The notes under the pieces are model-generated. The model searched no databases. It worked only from the letters and a program-made list of their open reading frames with translations, and was not told the origin of the DNA. Positions 12,416 through 25,230 of a stretch of DNA of 64,000 bases are shown here, in pieces. Both the position numbers and the translations under genes were made by a program. The stretch is taken from positions 415,001 to 479,000 of the forward strand of contig JACVVK020000471.1 in the NCBI GenBank assembly GCA_018292915.2, read 5' to 3'. The DNA is from Batillaria attramentaria. Lineage: Eukaryota; Mollusca; Gastropoda; Batillariidae. The number at the start of each line of letters is the position of its first letter. Positions within the stretch are counted from its first letter, which is position 1.

Positions 12416-13956
12416 TGATCACTCGCTATTTTCACTGGCTTTCCTTACGAAGAAAATATGTGTCGCGGTGGTCGCCGACTTTAAAGTCGAAAGAGGAAGT
12501 ATTTATCGCTTGTGTTCAACTCAGCCAGGTTACCTAGATGCACGAAGGGTGTACCAGAAAGTAATATGTCCCAAATGCTTCTAGCTGGTATAAATGAACA
12601 GAAAACGGTCAACGTGTACGCCAAATAAAGCTTAGCCTTTGTCCTACATTCTGGTATAATTTTAGGTCAAACTGTGAAGTCATTCAAAAGTTATGTCGTC
12701 AAGTTTCACACACTCAAACCCGCTGTGCCTAAAAAAAGTGGATGTGGGGAGAGAGGACAACTAGAATTGAACATTTTTTATTCAGTACATAGTTTGAAAA
12801 TAAAATCATAAGAGTCAAATCTAATTCGACCGAAGTATATGGCCAGTATCCGATTTCAAATTGTATAATGCTCAAATCTACATCTCATTTCAACTTAGGA
12901 CAAGGGCCCCGGGCTTCCAAAAACCGTTATCTCACAGTCCAACACTATACATGATTCAAGGTACCATAGTACCTGAAGGAGACGGTTGAAACTTAATTCA
13001 CACGACTACTAGAGACATATGCTTTCAGAAAACGCAAGAGCTTTATCGCGCTACTCGTTTACTCGTTGGGTTTTTACAGCACCAGGGACACTACTTCTGA
13101 GTCACCCCCTCGTATGAGCAGTTTTTTTTTACACGCGGTCGCATTTAAACAGCATTGGTCTGTTGAAACGCGGTCCCAGGTAATCTATTACTTTAAGCCT
13201 GTCATGGCGGACAAGGTTACGTCCCGGCAAAATCCTTGCTCAGGTACGTGAAAAGGCAACATTTTTTTTTTATGACAAGGTGAACAGTAATACATCAGCA
13301 TCCACAATGGCATACATAATACTTATTTTGATAGGCACGAATACGGAAACAAACGTAATGAAAATCAAGCTGCTACTTTTGATTAATGTTCACAGCTTTC
13401 TACGCACCCCTTCCCACCAGAAAGGTGCCTGTCGGTCCGCACTTTTCAACTCCAGCTCTTTATATTCAGTAAATGAAATCTATCTTTAACTGTGCAAAGC
13501 TTGCTGTAATTTTGAAAAAAAATACACCAAGAACCACACGTGGTGGGAAAGGACGTTCAACTCCCAAACACCCACCCCACCCACCCTACAACAACAACAC
13601 TGCACTTACGGAGGTCACCTATTTGTGACAGGTTGGTATGACACAACTAACAGTGCGACCGAATAATAAATGCATAGACTCAGTATGGAACCTGCTGCGA
13701 AACGTCCTGGTTTGTTCGAGTGCATTTCCTTGTTCACCACGTACGAATATGGGCCAGCATGTAAAATTAGCCTAAAGTGTAGACTCTTGGTTGAACTCTT
13801 GGTTAAAACTAAGCTCTCTGCAGACAAAAGCCGAACATTCACCAAAACTGTGAAATATTGAAAGTCCGACACTCCACAAGCGAGGCCATCCCGGCTACCC
13901 GTTGCACAGAGAGGAAACGAAAAGGAGATTTGAAATTAAGTTGTTGGAGAGAGAGT

Positions 13957-13990
<34 letters not shown>

Positions 13991-14116
13991 CTGACTGACC
14001 TGACTGACTGCGTTTATTTTTTTCAAGGATGAGATAATAGACGCGCAGATATCTCTTACTATCTGTCCTTGATACACTAATAACATACAAATGCATCATT
14101 GTCACCCATTATCAGC

Positions 14117-14149
14117 ACACACACTCACACACTCACACACACACACACA

Positions 14150-14207
<58 letters not shown>

Positions 14208-14222
14208 ACACACACACACACA
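14117..14222. repeat. (CA)n microsatellite
   Basis: About 105 bp of CA repeats with one CACCA break. Confidence 0.9.
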
Positions 14223-14389
14223 AACATAACCATCCTCGTGCCTGTGCGGACCTGACCCAATGCTTGCACGGTTTACAGCAACATTTCACGAGGCAATGTG
14301 TTATGTAAACAATGAGAAAGTTATCGATTCAAATACGACAAAATACAATAGAACTTATAAGAATTAAAAACACAATCAGGGGAACACTT

Positions 14390-14556
14390 TTTTTTCCCAA
14401 TGATAAGCGAGGAAAATATTTGACGAACTTGAACATTGACCGTGAGGAATTATTAATTAGTCGGACCTCAGGTGGTAGCATGTTCCAGAAGAATGCACCA
14501 GAATAGGACAGACTAGACTTGAACAAGTCTAGACGTGGACGTCTGACAAAAAGACT

Positions 14557-14560
<4 letters not shown>
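14390..14560 (-). mobile_element. LINE reverse-transcriptase C-terminal fragment
   Basis: The minus strand encodes RPRLDLFKSSLSYSGAFFWN followed by LPPEVR, which matches the C-terminal end of the LINE at 42.5 kb (RPRIDLFKSSFSYSGACMWN, LPAHI). This is the usual C-terminal signature of CR1-like elements. Only about 60 residues survive, so it is a short 5'-truncated relic. It lies near the 5' end of A and is bordered by a (GA)n run and a SINE fragment. Confidence 0.7.
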
Positions 14561-14591
<31 letters not shown>

Positions 14592-14690
14592 GCGGCGGGT
14601 GGGTGTTTGGGGGTTTAAAGTCCTTTTCCACCACATAGGGGGGATTTCAAAGACGAGGCAACAATAAAAAAAGCAAGCACAAATATTTGG
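14592..14690 (-). mobile_element. tRNA-derived SINE, 3' fragment
   Basis: It contains TTTCAAAGACGAGGCAAC and GCACAAATATTTGGCCCC in the order seen in the full SINE at 50744-50920. It lacks the tRNA head and is bordered by a (GA)n run. Confidence 0.65.
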
Positions 14691-14692
14691 CC

Positions 14693-14742
<50 letters not shown>

Positions 14743-14897
14743 ACTGATTTGAAGTTGCCAACGAAAATGTTTCCAACAAACTGTAGATACAAGTGGGATA
14801 CGCAACCAAGAAAGCAAGCTTACAGTTTGGTGCTTGTAATGCTGTGCTTGTCAGTGACAGTATCCACAACGATGTCACAAACTCTATTCGGAACCAT

Positions 14898-16566
14898 CTT
14901 GAACATGATCAGTCTTAAAAACTGACAAAGACTGTAGGTTGTTCAACGTCCTGTTTGGCGACTGAGTGGATACTGACAACTGTTGAAAACACTTTCATTC
15001 ATCCCACTGCATTTCTTCCGCATCAAAAGTGCGTCATCGTGTACGCCGAGAAAGTGGCTAATTGTGAGACCGGATGTAGCTGAGAAAAACATTGTTTGTC
15101 ACAAAATGTTGTTTTTTTGTGTTTATCTGTGCACATAAATCTAGGTTGTAGCTTTCAAATTTTAGGCAGTGCTATTTCACGAAACTATGCAAATTCACTG
15201 CCTATCTCACGAATCTGGCGATTTCGCGATACAGGCACAACAGATGCATTAACTCTTACAGTTCTTGCCTCCCGCGGTTCTTTTATTGTTTTTCGGATAT
15301 TTTTCTTCACGTTTATGCATTGTCTTGGTTACCAAACCGGTCATGCTGCATATCAATCAGCTCAGAAATGATTGCTCTTTCATATGATACTTAAGGTTTG
15401 GCACTTATGTTGAGGTAAGCATGGCCACCTTTGACTTAGTCGCTGGAAATAGATTTTTCCAGAAAAAACACAAGAAATGCCAAAAGTCAGAGAACAAAAA
15501 TTCCATGATATGAAGTTATTTCCAAGCTAAACTGTAATTTTCCCATAACATACCAACCTGTTTTTGCAGCACAAATTCCAAATTTGGGCCTAATTATACA
15601 ACATTCGTATGTGTTACAACAGAGGAAAACAGAGGAATATTAACGCCTGTCCACAAATGCATTGCGTAAAACAGGATGATTTGAATTAATTTCATACTTA
15701 AACCAAAATAAACCAAATTTTCACCATACATATGTAATGGAATTTTGAGGCATTTGACCTGTGTTTACTTCAGGCTCCAGTTGTATTTATGACAGGTGAG
15801 AACAGGTATGTAACAGATGTGTTCAGATCAGCCACTCAGACTGGAAATCCAGGAGACAGTTAGTTTTTTCCTGAAAACACAAGTATGTGTCACATGCCAC
15901 TCTCAGAGTCCCAGACGAACTCATTGGCCTAGTGGCGCAAAACAGGTGTCGGTGAAGAGTAAACAAACTTGCGAAGTTCCAAGATGACGACGAAGGGAGC
16001 GTCGCACTGTAGCTCTTTGCAGCGCTTCTAAATAATTGTCTACGTCACAAACTATTGTATTTTTTTCGCATGTACGTCATAAACATCAATTACTTTAATG
16101 AGCAACAGCAAAGAAAAACACTTTTACAGGGAAATATTTTATTACAGTAAGCTCGTGTGGACATCGATCACGGGTGATCGAAATTCAAGGGAAAGAACAG
16201 CTGAGAGTGAAGAGTTTCGTTTAGGTGATGCTTGTGTTTTTTTTTTTAAAGACATAAACATCTTATCAAATCTCTTAATCTTAGCATTACTATATGCATT
16301 TTGATATGTGTTTTTTATTTTGCTGCATGTCTTGTGTGTATGTCTGTGATGTTCACTTCCAAATTTCCCGTTTGGGATATTTGTCTATAATTATTTGAAT
16401 TTGAATTTGCACACCATGATATACGAAAATGCTCGCACGCATCATCCCCCTCCCCCCCACCCCCCCCCCACACACACACACAGCCAATTACCCCTTCAAT
16501 GACTTTTTTCCCCAAAGGAATTGAACTGAAAATCGTTTCTTCTTATTTTCAGTTGCTTCTGACATC
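14898..16566. promoter_or_regulatory. Divergent intergenic region between A and F1
   Basis: The first coding exons of A (minus) and F1 (plus) face away from each other across about 1.7 kb, so this interval should contain both promoters. I cannot point to a TATA box or a defined motif. Just before the F1 start, TTATTTTCAG followed by TTGCTTCTGACATC and the ATG suggests a 5'UTR intron. A C-rich/(CA) tract lies at 16446-16483. Confidence 0.4.
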
Positions 16567-16782
16567 ATGCAATTAGTGACATCTTTCTGTTTGTGGATGG
16601 CGTTAGCACTTGTTCAGAAAACCTCTGCTGTGAATGGCAAGTGTGGTGTAGCTATACTGAGACGCAAAAGAAAGTGTCCACTTTATTAAAGCAAAAATCA
16701 AAGTTATGCCCAGTCAACTTTTTTACTGGCTATTCGAACTTGACAGATAGTTCCGCAAAAGAGTTTGTATTGGAAATTAAAG

Positions 16783-16784
<2 letters not shown>

Positions 16785-16846
<62 letters not shown>

Positions 16847-16871
16847 TGTGTGTATGTGTGTGTGTGTGTGT
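16785..16871. repeat. (GT)n microsatellite in F1 intron 1
   Basis: About 85 bp of GT repeats, directly followed by the second CAG..CTG MITE copy. Confidence 0.9.
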
Positions 16872-16872
16872 G

Positions 16873-17227
16873 AGGGGCGCCGGAAGATGTTGGGGGAGGG
16901 GGGACAGAATCTCAGAGGGGGGGGGGGGGGGGGGACGCCAGAGACGACTTTCTGCCAAGTCGTTTTGATATTTCATGCAACGGCTAAACTGAGTTCTCTG
17001 TTGGGTGGGATAAGGGAAGAGAGCCGGAAGAGGGGGAGGGGAGGTAGGGGAAGGAGGGGTGGGGGGGGGGGGGGCAAGACCATGGCTTTGCCCCCCCCTC
17101 CTGCCATAGTCACCTGATTTTCCAGGGCGGGGCAAAAGATACTCTTGCCCCCCCCCCCCCCTGCATGGGTACAGGGGGGGGGGGCAGCTGCCCCCCCCTG
17201 CCCCCCCCCCCGGTTCCGGCGCCCCTG
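16873..17227. mobile_element. MITE-like element, copy 2
   Basis: It has the same ends as 1969-2401 (GGGGCGCCGGAAG at the left, TTCCGGCGCCCCTG at the right) and the same interior word order. It sits inside a (GT)n array in F1 intron 1, with GT repeats on both sides. Confidence 0.6.
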
Positions 17228-18018
17228 TGTGTGTGTGCATGTGTGTGTGTGTGTGTGTGGTGAGAGAGAGAGAGAGAGAGAGAGAATAACCAACTGGAAC
17301 TTGCCAATGAAAAACGTTTCCAACAAACTGTAGATACAAATGGGATACGCAGTTATATTACTTTTGTTCCGGTGAGAATTTTGGTCTTCATGTTGTATAA
17401 TGCTGCAGCATGGTAGACAATGAAGTTAAGAGGTTGTAATGGAGGGAGTTGGAAGGGGGAGATAATCCTGTTTTTGCTGTAGCCGACAAAGGATAATACT
17501 GTGTAGCCTTTCATAATAACACATTATAACATTTGTATTTGCAGGTGTCCTAATTGACTGTGATGCGCCCTCAGTAATGGAAACAAACCCGGCACATGTA
17601 ACGTGCCACTTCCCGATGGATTTGAAAAAGGAGAACACTGACTTTGTTGTACAGCATAGCAGTCGGCTCGGGCAAGGTTCAGGGTTAGCTTGACAGATAG
17701 TGAAAATCTACACGACAGTGCGAGTGAGACGCAGAGAGCGCGTTTTACATTGCAGTCTCTGGTACACCCAAAACAACAATTGGCGAAGCAGCTATCGTAC
17801 TCGGCATTGTTTAGTTGTTTTTTGTTGTTGTTTTCTATCTACCACAATGCATATTGTTGTACTGTAGCTGTTTCCTTTCTAAATTTTGAAGATCTGGCAA
17901 GATACACTTAAATGGACCTAAGGTAGTAGCCCATCACCGAAATGCAGCATCGTTTTTATAACCGGACATAGGCAACCTACTACATGTAGTTTTAAATAAC
18001 CCCATCTACACCGGGCTG

Positions 18019-18019
<1 letters not shown>

Positions 18020-18079
<60 letters not shown>
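18020..18079. repeat. (CA)n microsatellite in an F1 intron
   Basis: About 58 bp of pure CA repeats. Confidence 0.9.
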
Positions 18080-18080
<1 letters not shown>

Positions 18081-18246
18081 TCAAGTTCTACAGGAGTTTT
18101 GCCATGCAACGATAACAGATGTGCTAAAAAGTTGACACACGTAGACAAAGAGCATGCAAACGAAAGTCGATAAAAGTGTATCATTTGAAGCATTGGTTGC
18201 AGGATAAAGAAGAAAGAAAGAAAAAAAAAAAAACCCAAACACCAAG

Positions 18247-18700
18247 AGAGACCGGGTCATACACGGCCCCTATTTACTGTTATTTTTTGGTTGCAATGTC
18301 TTTTCTGTTGTTTTCCTTTGTTTGGCTAGGCTGTAATGCCTCCCCTTTCTCCCCACGTGGCCGTGCCTTTGTTTCCCCTTCCGGTCCATTGTGTAATCGC
18401 ATGGCGTCACCGGATGTACATGATGTAATCCACCCGCCTATACAAGCCGGGTGGTCCACTAGCCACGCGTCTTTTCAGTTTGAGTGTACGTGGCCAGAGA
18501 GGACGTCGCCAGAGTTAGTGTGCTGTATAGTTTTCTTTGTCGAGCCACACTCCTAGGAGAGACCACGTGTTCTGATTTTCCGCCACCACACCCTATGCAA
18601 CTCTCATTCCGCACTGTTGTTCCTGGATGTAAATAAACCAACACAAGTCAAAGCGACCACTGCGCTGAGTCCCTTGTCTGCATACGGTTACACTAGTGTT
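18247..18700 (+). repeat. Possible solo LTR or retroelement fragment
   Basis: It starts with AGACCGGGTCATACACGGCC, close to the first words of the element at 6690 (minus strand). It has a CTATACAAGCC TATA-like word near 18438 and an AATAAACC polyadenylation-like word near 18632, in the order expected of an LTR. No clear terminal repeats or target duplication could be fixed, so the class is uncertain. Confidence 0.25.
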
Positions 18701-18962
18701 AGGAATGTTTGTAGCACATTTGAAGAATATCCTTTTGCTGTAGTTTTGTGAATTTTTTTCAGAAATAATGTCATGCCTTTGGCTGACCACTGACCGTCCA
18801 ATGTGTGAACCAAGCCTGGGTATCGTATCGATGAGAATGAAATTGGCTAGTACTGTGAACGTGGAAATAGTTTCAGCAACGACAGACCATGAAGGTTCCT
18901 ACATTGTTTGACTTTACCAGCCGACATAGCCGACTCCACACCTTGTAACTTCACTCTGAAAG

Positions 18963-18980
18963 GTGTGTGTGTGTACGCGC

Positions 18981-19076
<96 letters not shown>
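18963..19076. repeat. (GT)n microsatellite forming the donor of F1 Ig exon 2
   Basis: The exon ends CTGAAAG and the intron begins directly with GTGTGTGTG. F2 shows the same arrangement at 53407. Confidence 0.9.
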
Positions 19077-19077
<1 letters not shown>

Positions 19078-19590
19078 ATGAGGGTGGGTGGTTGGGCGAG
19101 GGGTGCGGGTATGGATGGAGGATAGACGATAATACAATTTGCAGCTATATCACTGCTCGATAACAGTACAGTGCACAACTGCAGGATAAAATCAATAAAA
19201 ACATGGTGTCGTTTTGCTATGTTTGAGGCTACTTGAAGGATATATTGCAGGATTTCGTTTCTGTTGTTGTCAGGTATTTAATGATAACAAAGGGAAAAGA
19301 TGATTAAAGGATTTAGAACATTCCCCACCTATATTCTAATTTAAAAGTAGCTGTTTTGTTTTTTGCCTTTAATATACAGATCTGATTGTTACCAACCAGA
19401 CATCAACTTTGATTCCTAATTTCACTTCACTGGCACCTAAACCTTGGGAGCAGAAAACCGACGAGGACGGAGGCAAGTAACAACGGGCTGGCCCTTGAAA
19501 ATTTCTCTCTCTTTCTTTCAATGGAAAAAAAAAAAAACCCTGACACCTGGCTCGTAAGACCAATCTTGTTTAAAAGAGAGAGAGAGAGAG

Positions 19591-19623
<33 letters not shown>

Positions 19624-19835
19624 TGTGACGCTCTGTTCTTTGAAAGCTATGACATCTTATCTTACAGGGATGACGCATTACACATTTGTCGTAATCACTT
19701 TTACACAATTCTTGCAATGAAGGCAGTCCCATGCTATTGAAGTGTCGCTGTTGCATCTAAAGATCGAATTGATACTGTCTAAATATGTTTAACAGACAAG
19801 TCTTTGAAACGTTTTTCACTATGTGTTATGTTCAC

Positions 19836-19862
19836 GCGCGCGGTGCGCGCGCGCGCGCGCGC

Positions 19863-19910
<48 letters not shown>

Positions 19911-19927
19911 ACACACACACACACACA
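19836..19927. repeat. (CG)n/(CA)n microsatellite
   Basis: A run of CG dinucleotides passes into about 65 bp of CA repeats. Confidence 0.9.
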
Positions 19928-22514
19928 ACACAGCACTCACTTAGGCAGAGAATGCGTTTCACTATGCGCGTCAATAATGATGACATCATTTTGTCTACGT
20001 CATTAGACTTGCATCATTTATTTCTGCAGAGAATGCAAAGCGACGTGCGTTTGTGCCACAACCAGACGTCCACAACCAAAATTTTACCCCTGAACGTAGA
20101 CAAATCAGTCTGTCTCACAGTGTTGTTTCGATCACTATTACTCTGCATATATTAATTCTTTTTTTATATAATCAGTTGATGTATGGCGTTTCAAAGTTTC
20201 GAAGGTCAACTTTTCAATCTGAGGACATACTTTCGGTGTTTCTGCCTTTAAAGGTTGAAAGATGGAAACAAACCCGGTCTCAGGGGCGTGTATGTGCAGT
20301 GAAATTCCCCATCATAAAGTCCGAACTCATAGTTTTCACTTTAGTGACACTTTGTGAAATATTTTTTCATGGGATACGGTCAAAATGTATTGTTGTCATT
20401 CATCTGATTTGCATTTATGAATTTTTTCAGCCATCAGTGAGATTGCGATTGCTGTTCCTGTTGGACTCATAGTTGTGTTGATCGTAATCTTCATCTTCAA
20501 ATGTCGGTGAGCGTTTTCAATGTATTTGCCCGCGTAATTTTCAAAACATCTGTTCTCATACTGTTAAGGCACTTTTCACTTGAATATACCAAGTTATTTC
20601 GTTAACTGTCCCTTGGAAATGGATGTCTGAACTAAAGGCATGTTCGGGCATATATTACTGAATTTTTTCCCCTGGACAACGTCCCCTAACATTAAACACC
20701 GCTGTAATAAGCACAAGCGCCTACGGTATAAATTCTTTGTATTTTTAACACTAGAGGTATGTATGTGGCAGACGCAGGCTGTCTGTGTTGATGCCTAAAT
20801 CTGCCAAAGATAGCGAGGAGATTTACCACATCGAGGGACAGCCTCTTGTTCCAGTGAGGAAAATTAAGTCGCCTACAACCACTCGACCTTCAGATCAGCC
20901 TGTGGAAGAGTCCGTCTTTACTGACTGTGTCAGCGCCTTTCAGGTGCTGACCACCGCAAGAAACACAGGTAAAATCCACGGACCAGAACATCATATTGTA
21001 GTAAAAGCATATAAAAGAGACATGCACGAGTGATGAAAAAGGAAACAATCCCTACGTTTGTCGGCAAATGGATGTCATGAAAAATTTGAAGCCGGATTTT
21101 TGTCTTTACTGTCCATTTATCGTATATATTACCCCTTTTGTCGAAAACATTTTCCACTTAATCTGACTGCATTCTTAGCATAAAATGTATGTGCTTGAAA
21201 AGTTACGATGATGATGACTGGCCAATTGTAGCGCACGACAAATATTGCATGCTCACGGTGCCTTTGGGGTAGGGGAAAGGGACAGTTCTGCTTCAAACAA
21301 CAAGAACATCTGTTAGAATGGACTTTTGTAAGTGATTTCCATTTACTGTTTGTTTCGCATCGAGGCACTTAACCCTCTTTGTTGAGGTGAAATAAGTTCT
21401 TGCGTCCTTTGGTAAACATACATTCTGATTTAGTAATAAACCAAAAACAAGCTGTCAAGATAAAGACTGATTGAAACACAATTGTGATGTGAATCTTTCA
21501 GATGTGAGTGAAACGGGAAGGAAACATCTTTGCAAATACCTCTACAAACCGAGCTGTCCGGACTTGTGGAGAAGACAGGTGCCGTGATCATTACAGGGCC
21601 TGAGAGAAGTGGGAAATCTACCTTGGGCTTCCATGTAATGCATCACTTTGTGATTCAAGGGTTTTTCCCACTGGTTCTTGATCACCCGAACCTGTGGCAG
21701 AAGAAAAAACAGGGCAACCGGAAACACGTTGTTCTCCTCGATGAGTGCAAAACTGACATTTGGTCAAGAACTTCTCTCAAATCTATGATGCGGAACAGTA
21801 AGTGTTATATTATATTCATTGTCAGGGCCCGGTGTAATGGTAGATGACGGTTGGGAAAATGGTCTCTCTTCTTGCTTACAGGGCTTCCCTACAGTCGATC
21901 TGGCAAAGAAAACACGGTTAGCTGCTTTGAAACCAGAATCGTTATTTCAAGCCTGTCAGAAGAACGATTTTGAACAGGTAGTAATCCTTCTCAGTTCCGG
22001 CGTTGATCCTAATCGGTCCAATAAAGAGCGCAAGACACCTCTACACATTGCATGCGAGCATGGCCAAGCAGACATTGTTTCACATTTACTCTGGGGAGGA
22101 AGCAAGGTGAACGCCAAGGACAGACAGGGTTGTACGCCACTCCATGTGGCCTGTAAAAACAGCTACACAGAAGTAACCAAGAGACTTATTCGGGCAAATT
22201 CAGATGTCAACGCGAAAGAGAAAACTGGTTGTACGCCCCTTCACTTAGCTTGTTTAAATAAGGCAAAGGGTTCAGTGAAGGCTCTGCTTGAGGCTAAAGC
22301 TTGTATTGAGGCGAAAAATGTGGATGGCATAAGACCACTTCACATGGCCTGTATTGGAGGAAGCAAGGAAGTCGTACAAATACTACTCGATAAAGGCGCA
22401 GACTTAAAGGTTACGGATGACAAGGGTTACACGCCTGAACATTATGCCAACGAGAGACGCCACAGGGATATTGCACGCATAGTAAGTACATCACAGAAAG
22501 AAAGTTATGTCTAA

Positions 22515-22739
22515 ATCAGACATTGAGACACAAGTTGCTCTTCCAGCCAACTGAGCGATTGGGCAGGTGGTGCAAAAATATCTCAAAGTCGTACTGCAAG
22601 ATGACTAGTGTTCCAGTGCGTTCATTGTGAGGTCAGATGTAAGAGCACCGAAGCTGGCTTTCCTTCAAAGACTGCCTCTACTATTGACCATGCAAATACA
22701 AACTTATTCTGAACAAAGCGTGCGTGGCACTGTGTGCAC

Positions 22740-22833
<94 letters not shown>

Positions 22834-25084
22834 TGCTATGTAAAAATTATTTTAATCAATTGAGAACAGATTCCTTGTACTTTCAATCGGTTTTTCATAA
22901 TTTTAAAATCTAATTTCTGTCGTGCAGCCGTTGTAATTTTGAAATCGTACATTACAATTGATTTATATGTTAGCCGTCGTAAAGAAAGTTGAGGATATGA
23001 AGATTCGTGAAAGAGACAGGGCCTCAGTGTCCATTTCATTCATAATTCATACGTTTTTGCGAGTGTTCCTGTTGCCACTCACGTCTTTATATTTCTCTAA
23101 ACAAACAAACAAAAAAGAATACCACCATCGACACCACAACCACCACCAACAAAAACAATTGTTGTTGTTCAAAATGGTTTCACTAAATGCATTCTTTATT
23201 TATTGTTCCTGTCTCAGATTTTTTGGAAAAGGATGTTAAACTTCCAAGCAACCGCCCCCCCCCCCCCCCCTCTCAGCAAGCAGCAGGAGATTTTTTTTCT
23301 GTCTTAGAGGTTGTACAATCCACTAGCCATGTGTAAGAAACGAATAGAGAGGAATGCAAATGGTCCCTTTTGCATATCTTCTTATTGTCGTGTTAATATC
23401 TTGTCTGGATAAATAAAGCACTGATAGTCTTTGTTGCCATCATTTCATTTCGAGAAACGACGAGTGTGTGAAGTTATGAAGTGTAATGAGCGCGTAGCGG
23501 AAAAGAATATAGTCTGACAAAAGTACACGAAAGGAACTTGATACGTATAGAGCCAGCATGGAATTCACGCAGATCCAATTATAAAACATTTCTTTTTCGG
23601 TGACCCTGTCGTGGGAAATCACACTCATCCGTTAACTGCTTTGAGCCGGGATAGCCGAATGGTAGAGCGTTGGACTTTCAGTGATCTGGTCGTGAGTTTG
23701 AATCCCCGACTGAAGGCGAATATTTGTGCTGACATTTTTCTCGTTGTCCCGTCTTTGATTTCACCCCTGCGGGTGAAAAAAGGACTTTAATTAAACCCCC
23801 AAACACCCATCCAGCCACCCTCTTTTAACTGCACTTGTCTCACTTTAAATTTTTCGACAATCGCGCTTCGGACCACAACATAAACTGCCCTAATATGTAC
23901 CTACTGGAGCAATATTACCTCCTCCAACCACAGCAGTTTTCTTTAATTTTTTACCGAAACCATTTAAGAGCATACCACACAAGCATAGTTTTCGGGAATG
24001 TATTTTTTTGTGTTCCTTTTTCAGAAATGATCTTTTCTTGGGATCGACCTTTTTCTTAGGAATGTAGTATTGATTCATGAGCTGTCCGGAAATTCCCGTT
24101 TCCGCTTGTCTGTTTTTGCTCGTACTATACAGATTTGCGGCGTGCGGGTTGTGTTGGTTGACCTGCAATCATAATCTGTCCAAAGACTCCCTAAACACTG
24201 TCAATTTTTTTGTTTGATGTCCCAACACTTTTCCAATTTCAGTGGTGTTATTCCAAGTTCGTGGGTGGAATCGACGATGGGGATCCATGTTATTCAAAGT
24301 TTCAAACAAAACCTCGCAGCATACTACCCGAAAGCCTTTGCCTTGCTTGTATAGGCTGCCGATAACTGCAGTGACGCTTGAATTGAAGAAAACTTGGAAT
24401 TCAATAGCAGGAGGTATCTATGGATATACTTCGATGGTTTAGCTCATACACGAGTTTGTTTTGCCATATCAATGATATTACACTTTGAAATACTTTTTTG
24501 TCATACGTGCTGATACGTCCGCCCTCAACTTGTGCGATTATTTTTCACTTGAATCCTCAAGGACGAAATACCCCCCGCCCCCTACCACCCCCCCAAAATA
24601 ATGATAAAAACAGGAAAAATAACAAACAAACAAAATCAACAGCAACGACAAATCTAAACGTTCGCGAATGGTGATTAACGTGCATACGACAACCGAAACT
24701 TGACCGAGTGCAGCTGTTTTTGTGTGAAATAAAAAATTTCCTCTTTCGGTCGGCAAAAAAGCGTGTCAGTCGGTACTGACTGGCTGACACTTCGCTAACT
24801 ATGATTGTTCTTTGTACAATAGAGCATCCAGTTGGTGTTTTCTTCCGCAGCTGACGTTGCCTAAACGAGACGGTGGATATATTCAGCTACATTATATTTC
24901 ATTTAAGCTCGTGGGAAAATCGGGAAGTAGCATTGATGATGATATCTATGCCTACACTGCCCCCCCCCCACCCCCCGGGGAAAAAAAGTTAAGCACCACC
25001 TTCAGTTCTACTTCAGTTGTTGTTTGGAAATGGTCATACTTCAGAAAAGACAGATGAACCAAACTCCACAATCGTCTAGAGGTC
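22515..25084. other. Spacer after F1: microsatellite and a SINE, no supported gene
   Basis: It contains a compound (GT)n(GA)n array at 22743-22826, a C run with SINE tail words at 23222-23270, and a full SINE at 23643-23822. The remaining AT-rich sequence shows no exon that I can tie to either receptor type. Confidence 0.5.
23643..23822 (+). mobile_element. tRNA-derived SINE
   Basis: The head has RNA polymerase III box A (TAGCCGAATGG) and box B (GTTTGAATCC) as in a tRNA. The body reads AATATTTGTGCTGACATTTTT and GTCTTTGATTTCACCC, and the tail ends in CCCCCAAACACCCA. The same order is found at 50744-50920, 57571-57744 and 63357-63533. Confidence 0.8.
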
Positions 25085-25230
25085 ATACTTGTAGCCAATA
25101 CAGGGCAAGGCGGACTTGTCCAATGGTATAAAAAGCATACATCTCCTCGATTTAGGGAGCGCTCAGCTTTACTTACTTCCCCTACTTTCAATTTGACCTA
25201 ATTGAGCGCATGTTTTCGGCTTTAGCGACG

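Larger units (their letters stand above)
6738..14897 (-). pseudogene. A: type 2 Ig-like receptor with tyrosine-motif tail, disrupted
   Basis: Exons in gene order (complement): signal 14897-14824; ectodomain 11913-11541; stalk 10733-10689; transmembrane 10504-10367; tail 9450-9316 (MYWELEDE), 8796-8651 (YWELEE), 8332-8180 (GYTYITTP, PPIPIPR), 7701-7624, 7387-7310, and last exon 6811-6738 ending TGA. All introns are phase 1. Compared with B and C, the signal exon is 74 nt instead of 76, the ectodomain exon is 373 nt instead of 357 with broken frames, and the second YWEL exon is 146 nt instead of 147. Three independent frame breaks make a pseudogene more likely than sequencing error. Splice sites and the remaining tail exons are intact, so transcription or a partial product is possible. 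The 5' half resembles B; the transmembrane and tail exons resemble C. Confidence 0.75.
16567..22514 (+). pseudogene. F1: type 1 Ig-TM-STAND-ankyrin receptor, disrupted copy of F2
   Basis: Exons: signal 16567-16636 (MQLVTSFCLWMALALVQ, GC donor); Ig part 1 17545-17682 (VTCHFPMD); Ig part 2 18763-18962 (HEGSY); stalk 19380-19472 (GC donor); transmembrane 20431-20506 (IAIAVPVGLIVVLIVIFIF); cytoplasmic 20772-20968; STAND plus ankyrin 21502-22514. Intron positions and phases match F2. Breaks: Ig part 2 is 200 nt where a multiple of 3 is needed, losing one base at about 18903 next to the conserved Tyr-x-Cys and giving TGA; the last exon has a frame change between about 21536 and 21560 and another near 21828; the donor of Ig part 1 reads CAG|GG instead of CAG|GT. 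The P-loop GPERSGKST and Walker B VVLLDE are still readable, as are about six ankyrin repeats ending at TAA 22512-22514. Several independent breaks point to a pseudogene. Confidence 0.75.

Noticed and set aside
12033..12435. Long Pro/His- and Val/Cys-rich frames on both strands
   Set aside because: They come entirely from G/C runs and (GT)n. The same applies to the frames over the other microsatellites, such as 7441-7696, 18847-19178, 29414-29617 and 48216-48694.
16593..16785. Open frame after the F1 signal exon ending AKEFVLEIKG, resembling an Ig strand
   Set aside because: It is in a different frame from the signal peptide. With the GC donor at 16637, also found in F2, this is intron.
23643..23720. 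Possible tRNA gene (box A and box B present)
   Set aside because: The same head with the same non-tRNA tail recurs at several places, so it is a SINE head, and the cloverleaf is not complete.
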